Source: Mycolicibacterium sp. TUM20985 (GTDB lineage: Bacteria > Actinomycetota > Actinomycetes > Mycobacteriales > Mycobacteriaceae). Taken from it: a stretch of 64,000 nt of DNA. The translations under genes were made by a program, and so were the position numbers. A model generated the notes under the pieces. It did no database searches and was not told the origin of the DNA. It saw nothing but the letters and a program-made list of their open reading frames with translations. Where the stretch lies: NCBI RefSeq assembly GCF_030295745.1, contig NZ_AP027291.1, positions 5,642,001 to 5,706,000 on the forward strand. The letters are read 5' to 3'. This document shows positions 57,435-64,000 of the stretch, piece after piece. How positions within the stretch are numbered: position 1 is the first letter of the stretch; every line of letters starts with the position of its first letter.

Positions 57435-58945
57435 GGCCGTAGTGTGCCCGCTTCGTGGTCGAGGACGGCGTCGATCGAATGCTGGTCGGGCATGGCCAAT
57501 CCCTCGCGCCCGCGTCGGGCGAGCAGGAAGCCGAGGTACCCCGCGCCGATCACGACCATCACGATGACATAGAGCCAGGCGTCCTTGAAGCTGGCGTCAC
57601 GGAAGAGCGCGAGCTCGAACGTCAACCAGACGACTGCGACGACCAGAATCGGCTTCTCCCACGCACCGAGGTCGAACTTGCCGTTGACGGGCAGCTTCCT
57701 TCGCTTGGCCAGATACATCACCACGGTGGCGGCGTAGATGAGCGCGGGCAGCAGCGTGGCGGCACCGAACAGCGTGAACAGGGCGTCCTCGGATTGGGAG
57801 AAGATCGCCAGGATCAGCTCGGCGAGGAGGACGAACAGCACGGTCGCCTTGAACGGCGTGTGAAACCGCGGTGAGATCTGGTTCCACTGCTGCCAACCGG
57901 GGAGGCGCTCGTCGCGAGACATGGCCCACGTCAAGCGAACTCCGGTCATCATGATGACCAGGCCACACGCGAAGATGGCGATGACCACCATGAGTAGGAG
58001 GAGCGTGCTGACCACCGAACCGAGGGTCTTCTCGATGACGTCGGCGATGGGCGTGCCCGATTCGGCGAGCGCCACCGGGTCGCCGGCGGCCAACGTCACG
58101 GCGATCAGGAAGACGAAACCCAGGACGCCGGAGGCGATGACGGCCTGACACATCGCCCGCGGGACGACGCGCTCGGGATCGTTGGTCTCCTCGGCGAGGT
58201 TGGCGGCGGACTCGAATCCGACGATGGTGAAGGCACCCAGCAGGAACCCCAGCATCCACGGACCCGCGGACGTCCAGTCACCGAAGCTCCAAAACCCCTC
58301 GGGGGCAACGGCTCCCTTGCTGAACAGGTTGCCGGGATCCATGTCGCCGCGCACTGCGGCCACGACCAGCAACAGCACCGTCAGGGTGACCATGCCGACG
58401 AGTTCGAGGGATACCGCCCCGTTGTTCACGCGCTCGCTCCACTTGGTGGACAGCGCCAGGAGAACGGCCTGCGCCACCAGCACCAGTGCGGTCACCCCCC
58501 ACGTGACGGTCGAGCTGCCCTCGTAGTTCAGCAGGACGGGAAGGACGGTCGAGGCGATCGTGTAGTCCACCGCGACGACGACGATCGCGAGGAAGGTAAA
58601 GGAGATCCACCCGATGATCCAGCCGAGGATCGGGTTGGCCAGACGCGACATCCACTGGTAGGCGTACCCGGTCACCGGCATCCGCGACGCAATGGTGCCC
58701 AGGACGAACGCGACGGCGAGCTGCCCCACGACCGCGATCGGCCAGGTCCAGATGCCGACGGGACCCGACGAGTTCAACACCGCTCCGTAGGTGGTGAAGA
58801 TGCCGGTGGCGATGGAGACGAAGGCGAACGCCACGGCGAATGACGCGAACTTGCCGGTGCGGCGCTCCATCGACTGCTTGTAGCCGAACTGCGCCAGCTC
58901 GGCCTCGTCACCCTTGCCTCGGACGGCGGGCTGCGGGTCGGTCAT
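57431..58945 (-). CDS. APC-family amino acid/amine permease
   Basis: 504-residue permease of the APC superfamily with about 12 hydrophobic segments; early F-A-S-F-A-V-A-F-A-F and later G-F-E-S-A-A-N-L-A-E-E-T motif (about 235-245), as in amino acid and polyamine transporters. GGAGG lies directly upstream of ATG 58945. It is first of the operon, so it presumably imports the substrate. That substrate is probably charged or amine-bearing, unlike simple glycerol. Confidence 0.85.
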   Translation of the reverse strand: MTDPQPAVRGKGDEAELAQFGYKQSMERRTGKFASFAVAFAFVSIATGIFTTYGAVLNSSGPVGIWTWPIAVVGQLAVAFVLGTIASRMPVTGYAYQWMSRLANPILGWIIGWISFTFLAIVVVAVDYTIASTVLPVLLNYEGSSTVTWGVTALVLVAQAVLLALSTKWSERVNNGAVSLELVGMVTLTVLLLVVAAVRGDMDPGNLFSKGAVAPEGFWSFGDWTSAGPWMLGFLLGAFTIVGFESAANLAEETNDPERVVPRAMCQAVIASGVLGFVFLIAVTLAAGDPVALAESGTPIADVIEKTLGSVVSTLLLLMVVIAIFACGLVIMMTGVRLTWAMSRDERLPGWQQWNQISPRFHTPFKATVLFVLLAELILAIFSQSEDALFTLFGAATLLPALIYAATVVMYLAKRRKLPVNGKFDLGAWEKPILVVAVVWLTFELALFRDASFKDAWLYVIVMVVIGAGYLGFLLARRGREGLAMPDQHSIDAVLDHEAGTLRP

Positions 58946-58958
58946 TGGTTCCTCCAGG

Positions 58959-58970
58959 TGGTATAGACCA
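58959..58970. promoter_or_regulatory. GntR operator-like site in permease leader
   Basis: TGGTATAGACCA, 10 of 12 positions palindromic, 14 bp upstream of the permease ATG. It matches the second site at 59041 (consensus TGGYMTAGACCA) and resembles HutC-type GntR operators. Bound GntR here would block the operon. Confidence 0.6.
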
Positions 58971-59040
58971 TGTGGCTCGACCAAAGTATGCGAGCGCTGA
59001 ACCGCCCCGTCAACCCTGGAAACCGCGTGTTCACACGCGG

Positions 59041-59052
59041 TGGCCTAGACCA
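59041..59052. promoter_or_regulatory. GntR operator-like site before gntR
   Basis: TGGCCTAGACCA, 10 of 12 positions palindromic, 43 bp upstream of the regulator ATG; near-identical to 58959-58970. The pair brackets the divergent promoter region, so a GntR dimer pair could control both directions. Confidence 0.6.
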
Positions 59053-59094
59053 AGTGGTCACCTCGGATGACGGGTCCGGAGCTACCCTGCATGG

Positions 59095-59838
59095 ATGACC
59101 GCTTCGAGGGGCGCAACGCGGCCGTCGACCACTCCGCGCTACATCGCCATCGCGGCGCAGGTGCGGGACCGGATCATCGTCGACCAGCTTGGACCGCACA
59201 CCTTGCTGCCCTCCGAGCGTGAGCTCGCCGAACAGCATCAGGTCAGCCGAATGACGGCGCGGCAGGCGCTGTCGCTTCTGGAGAACGAGGGCGTGGTCTA
59301 CCGGCGACCGCCGCGCGGGACGTTCGTCTCCGAACCCCGGGTGCGGTTCCACATCGGCAGCTTTTCCGAAGAGGTGTCGCGTCAGGGCCGCCACCCTGCG
59401 GCGCGGCTGCTCTGGGCCGAGCAGCAGGAGCCGACGCCGTCGGTCCGCCTGGCCCTCGAACTCTCCGCCGGTGCGATGGTTCATGTCTTTCACCGGCTGC
59501 GCACCGTCGATGACGTGCCCTTCGCGCTGGAGACGACGTTCCTCCCCGCGGACCTGACACCCGGCATCCTCGACCTGGCCGACGAAGGATCCCTCTGGGC
59601 GACCCTGCGCGACCGGTACGGCATCGAACTGAGCCGCTCGACAGCGGTGTTGGAGTCGATCGTGCTCGACGACTCCTCCAGCGCGCAGCTCAACGTCCGG
59701 CCGGGTTCGGCGGGAACGCTGTTGACCAGGACCACCTTCGGCGCGAGCGATCGACGGGTCGAATACGCGCGCGACGTCTACCGCGCAGACCGGGCGTCGT
59801 TCGAGGTGTCGGTCGATCTCCGGACCGGGACTCCCTAG
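59095..59838 (+). CDS. GntR/HutC-family regulator with UTRA domain
   Basis: 247-residue regulator: N-terminal winged helix (L-P-S-E-R-E-L-A-E-Q-H-Q-V-S-R-M-T-A-R-Q-A-L) and a C-terminal UTRA ligand domain from about residue 85. The HutC subfamily senses sugars, polyols or amino-acid-derived metabolites. It is divergent from the permease/kinase operon and very likely its repressor, relieved by the catabolised compound. Confidence 0.88.
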   Translation: MTASRGATRPSTTPRYIAIAAQVRDRIIVDQLGPHTLLPSERELAEQHQVSRMTARQALSLLENEGVVYRRPPRGTFVSEPRVRFHIGSFSEEVSRQGRHPAARLLWAEQQEPTPSVRLALELSAGAMVHVFHRLRTVDDVPFALETTFLPADLTPGILDLADEGSLWATLRDRYGIELSRSTAVLESIVLDDSSSAQLNVRPGSAGTLLTRTTFGASDRRVEYARDVYRADRASFEVSVDLRTGTP

Positions 59839-59971
59839 CTCGGCTGTGCGCGCCTGCGCCCCCCGGGACGGGGCCCGGCCGCACTGCGGAATCGACCCGT
59901 TCGACAATCGAAGGGCCTAGTGTTCTGCCCACGAGCGTCCACAAGAGCGGCGCCAAGGGAAGGCAAACCTC

Positions 59972-61462
<1,491 letters not shown>

Positions 61463-61478
61463 GGTCGGCGTGATGATC

Positions 61479-61497
61479 CGGCGAATGTCGTTCGCCG
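61479..61497 (+). other. Short hairpin after sulfatase
   Basis: CGGCGAA (61479-61485) and TTCGCCG (61491-61497) form a seven-base stem in the 80-bp gap. It has no T-run, so it may be a weak terminator or chance; nothing else is visible there. Confidence 0.35.
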
Positions 61498-61542
61498 TCA
61501 GCCGCTCTACCAGCCAGGCGGTGTGGCGATTACGCTCGTCGG

Positions 61543-63204
61543 ATGCCAGAGTCCAGTCGCACCACGGCCCAGTTGATCGTCGAGTGTCTGGAGAACGAAG
61601 GGGTCACCCACGTCTTCGGCATCCCCGGTGAGGAGAACATCCGACTGGTCGACGCGCTCTCTAGGTCGACGATCGACTACGTCCTCACCCGTCACGAACA
61701 GGGCGCGTCGTTCATGGCCGAGGTCTACGGCCGACTGACCGGCAAGGCGGGAGTATGTTCGGCGACCCTCGGGCCGGGTGCGATCAACCTGCTCCTCGGG
61801 GTGGCCGATGCGACCACGAATTCGACGCCAGTGATTGCACTTTCGGCTCAGGTGGGCATGCAGCGCAGTTACAAGGAGTCCCACCAGGGCGTCGACCTTG
61901 TCTCGATGTTCGCGCCGGTGACGAAGTGGTCGGCACTGGTCGCGACACCAGGTGCGGTGCCCGAGATGGTCCGCAAGGCCTTCAAGCTCGCCCAGACCGA
62001 GCGGCCGGGTGCCGTCTACCTGGCCGTACCCGAGGACGTCGAGTCGGCCGACGCCCCCGAGGCGGCCGCTCCGCTACGCGTCAACGTTCCACGTCCCGAC
62101 GATCCCTCGGCCACGCAGGTGGCGCGGGCGGCCGAGATCCTCCGCGCCGCACGCAACCCGGTGCTTCTGGCGGGACACGGTGCCGCTAGGGCCGGCGCGG
62201 CCGACGCGGTCCGACGATTCGCCGAAACCCTCGCCATTCCCGTCGCCACCACGTTCCACGGCAAGGGCGTGATGCCCGACGATCATCCGCTGGCGCTCGG
62301 CGCGGTGGGTTTCATGCGCCATGACTACGTGAACTTCGGCTTCGATCAGGCCGACGTCATCATCGCCGCCGGATACGAACTGCAGGAGTTCGATCCGATC
62401 CGCATCAACCCGCGCGGCGAGACGAAGATCATTCACGTGCACCGCTTTCCGGCCGAGGTGGACGCCCACTACGACGTGGCGGTCGGACTGAACGCCGACA
62501 TCGGGCGCAGCCTCGACGAGCTTGCCGCAGCGGTCGAACGCCGCCAGCCACCGACGTCGGGACAGGAGCGCATCCGAGAGCTGCTCGCCGAGGAACTCGA
62601 CCGCGGCCGGGCGGACGACCGCTTTCCGCTGGCGCCCACCCGCATCGTCGCAGACACCCGGGAAGCCCTGGGCCGCGACGACATCGTCCTGGTCGACACC
62701 GGCGCGCTGAAGATGTGGATGGCGCGGCTGTATCCCACCTATGAACCGAACACATGCTTGATCTCCAACGGTCTGTCCACGATGGCGTGGACCCTGCCCG
62801 GCGGTATCGCCGCCAAGATCGCGCGGCCCACCGCCAAGGTTCTCGTCGCCACCGGCGACGGTTCCTTCCTGATGAATTCGCAGGAGATCGAGACCGCGCT
62901 GCGCGTGGGCACGCCGATGGTGATCCTCGTCTGGGTCGACGACGCATACGGACTGATCAGCTGGAAGATGGACCTCGAGATCGGCCACAACGTCGACACC
63001 CGGTTCAACAATCCCGACTTCATTGCCTACGCCGAGAGTTTCGGCGCGAAGGGTTACCGCATCGCCTCGGCGGACCAGCTGCTGCCCACCCTCCGGGCGG
63101 CGTTGGCCGCCGACACGGTGAGCGTCGTCGCGTGCCCGGTGGACTACACCGCCAACAGCGTTCTCATCGAGTCGCTTGGGGAGCTGGACGAGTCCTGGTC
63201 GTGA
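61543..63204 (+). CDS. Thiamine-diphosphate enzyme, acetolactate synthase-like
   Basis: 553-residue TPP enzyme like catabolic acetolactate synthase (AlsS). Catalytic glutamate E52 in H-E-Q-G-A; TPP-binding G-D-G-S-F-L-M-N-S (about 444-452) with the following N-x-x-Y-G-like V-D-D-A-Y-G. Central FAD-like domain with A-G-H-G-A. It should condense two pyruvates or a related aldehyde. No small regulatory subunit gene is beside it, so it is more likely a degradative or aldehyde-transferring enzyme than the biosynthetic IlvB. Confidence 0.82.
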   Translation: MPESSRTTAQLIVECLENEGVTHVFGIPGEENIRLVDALSRSTIDYVLTRHEQGASFMAEVYGRLTGKAGVCSATLGPGAINLLLGVADATTNSTPVIALSAQVGMQRSYKESHQGVDLVSMFAPVTKWSALVATPGAVPEMVRKAFKLAQTERPGAVYLAVPEDVESADAPEAAAPLRVNVPRPDDPSATQVARAAEILRAARNPVLLAGHGAARAGAADAVRRFAETLAIPVATTFHGKGVMPDDHPLALGAVGFMRHDYVNFGFDQADVIIAAGYELQEFDPIRINPRGETKIIHVHRFPAEVDAHYDVAVGLNADIGRSLDELAAAVERRQPPTSGQERIRELLAEELDRGRADDRFPLAPTRIVADTREALGRDDIVLVDTGALKMWMARLYPTYEPNTCLISNGLSTMAWTLPGGIAAKIARPTAKVLVATGDGSFLMNSQEIETALRVGTPMVILVWVDDAYGLISWKMDLEIGHNVDTRFNNPDFIAYAESFGAKGYRIASADQLLPTLRAALAADTVSVVACPVDYTANSVLIESLGELDESWS

Positions 63205-63679
63205 CGGTCCGCACGACGTAGCAGACGGCGCTGGTCAGGTAGAAACCCGCCACCAGCAGAAGCCAGCGTCCCAGGAACGGCTCCTGGGTCAGGCCGGTCG
63301 CGGCGTAGTAGGTGAAGGCACCCTGTTCGATGATCCCCGGCAGGAACAGCACGAAGGTCAAAGCGGCTGCCATCGTGGGAATCCGGAGATAGTTGGTCAG
63401 CGGCACCCGGCGCGCGTCGGTCGGCTTCGCGCGGCGGCGTTCCTTGGGCAGGAGCCTCTCCACCAGGGCGTAGAGCGGAAACAGAATGAGGTCGTGGCCG
63501 ATGACGGCGACGGCGAACCACACCGCGATCGACTGCCACCACACCCGTGGGTTGAACAGCTGATCGATGCCGAGGACCCAAATCGCATAGGCGGCGAGCG
63601 CGAGCGCTCCGAGGAGCACGATCAGGTGCAGAACGTGCTCACCGTACAGCCGCCGGAACCGTGCCGACACGTCGTCCAT
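63164..63679 (-). CDS. Hypothetical four-helix membrane protein
   Basis: 171-residue membrane protein with about four hydrophobic helices and basic loops. It overlaps the convergent synthase by 41 bp and its ATG overlaps the stop of the sulfite-oxidase-like gene (ATGA, 63679), so it is translated after it. It may be a membrane anchor, perhaps for the periplasmic Mo-enzyme, as YedZ is for YedY in gammaproteobacteria, although it is not obviously homologous. Confidence 0.65.
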   Translation of the reverse strand: MDDVSARFRRLYGEHVLHLIVLLGALALAAYAIWVLGIDQLFNPRVWWQSIAVWFAVAVIGHDLILFPLYALVERLLPKERRRAKPTDARRVPLTNYLRIPTMAAALTFVLFLPGIIEQGAFTYYAATGLTQEPFLGRWLLLVAGFYLTSAVCYVVRTVTTRTRPAPQATR

Positions 63680-64000
63680 CAGACCTCCCGGAAGTCGATC
63701 GAGGCCACCCACTTGGTGCAGTGCACACCGGGAAGGGCGGGGACGATGATCCGGGCCGGGTAGCCGTGGTCCAGGGACAGCTCCGCGCCGTTCACCTTGA
63801 ACGCCAGTAGCGAGTCGGGATTGAGGACCTGATTGCGTTGCAGCCGAGCGTGATTGAAGGCGCCGAACCGCTCGAGCGAGGACACGATCGCCGAGCCCGG
63901 TTCGGGACGACCGGCGGCGGCGGCGAGGTCTGCCAGCCGGACCCCCGTCCATGTCTCGACCGTCGACCAACCCTCGACACACGCGAGCGGCAGTTCTGCG
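63679..64000 (-). CDS. Molybdopterin-dependent sulfite oxidase-like protein, C-terminal part
   Basis: Partial gene: its start lies beyond the right edge. The visible 107 codons include C-V-E-G-W-S, the segment of sulfite oxidase/YedY-type enzymes that supplies the cysteine ligand to molybdenum, then G-V-R-L-A-D-L, H-G-Y-P-A-R-I-I-V-P and a C-terminal K-W-V. Such enzymes often reduce methionine or S-oxides in the periplasm. It is translationally coupled to the downstream membrane protein. Confidence 0.82.
   Translation of the reverse strand, partial: AELPLACVEGWSTVETWTGVRLADLAAAAGRPEPGSAIVSSLERFGAFNHARLQRNQVLNPDSLLAFKVNGAELSLDHGYPARIIVPALPGVHCTKWVASIDFREV

Overview
The window is high-GC actinobacterial DNA, most likely from a rapidly growing mycobacterium (Mycolicibacterium-type). 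The basis is a CRP regulator that looks close to the M. tuberculosis protein, a DUF222/13E12-family HNH gene with a perfect mycobacterial LexA box, KshA-type Rieske oxygenase, FadE-type fused acyl-CoA dehydrogenase, two DesA3-like desaturase/reductase pairs, a mycobacterial CDP-diacylglycerol pyrophosphatase, cutinase, and frequent GTG/TTG starts with 4-8 bp gene overlaps. No rRNA, tRNA, CRISPR array or intact insertion sequence was seen, and no gap between genes exceeds about 300 bp.

Layout. 1-3755: two coupled hypothetical genes, a quinone-oxidoreductase-like protein and the SOS-linked HNH protein. 3774-7199 (minus): a two-domain acyl-CoA dehydrogenase and an acyl-CoA-dehydrogenase-fold monooxygenase. 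7262-13187 (minus): the most striking region, an apparently complete mycosporine-like amino acid (MAA) pathway: C7 sugar-phosphate cyclase, O-methyltransferase, ATP-grasp ligase and D-Ala-D-Ala-ligase-like enzyme. It is extended by a TauD/TfdA dioxygenase downstream and a HAD protein without its catalytic DxD upstream, and faces a divergent TetR gene (13391-13960). 13965-16476: a split K+ module (TrkA-like protein, 40-residue membrane peptide, NhaP antiporter). 16497-23015: CDP-DAG pyrophosphatase, KshA and its TetR, acetyltransferase, alcohol dehydrogenase, SelO, a 12-bp tandem repeat and cutinase. 23024-27148: PucR-type regulator divergent from the first reductase/desaturase pair. 27243-31299: cupin, D-aminoacylase-like amidohydrolase, TetR, epoxide-hydrolase-like enzyme.

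31286-38882: a TetR gene faces a tightly coupled aromatic or terpenoid oxidation operon (extradiol dioxygenase, FAH-family hydrolase, flavin hydroxylase, P450), followed by a GT87 membrane mannosyltransferase and an SDR. 38962-44619: START-like protein, a broken F420-type luciferase-like gene, EamA transporter, GlsB-like stress protein with a strong terminator, the second desaturase/reductase pair and an alpha/beta hydrolase. 44749-52207: a divergent six-glycosyltransferase plus WcbI-type locus of unknown product. 52217-52891: crp. 53032-59838: permease, FGGY kinase, GlpA-like and GlpB/HcnA-like flavoproteins and a small monooxygenase-fold protein, with a divergent GntR gene and two matching operator-like sites. 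59972-64000: sulfatase, acetolactate-synthase-like enzyme, membrane protein and the end of a molybdenum sulfite-oxidase-like protein that runs off the window.

Functional assignments rest on motifs and gene order read by eye, without database searches. The MAA, desaturase, KshA, CRP and SelO calls are firm at family level; substrates of the sugar-kinase operon, the glycosyltransferase locus and the aromatic operon are open.
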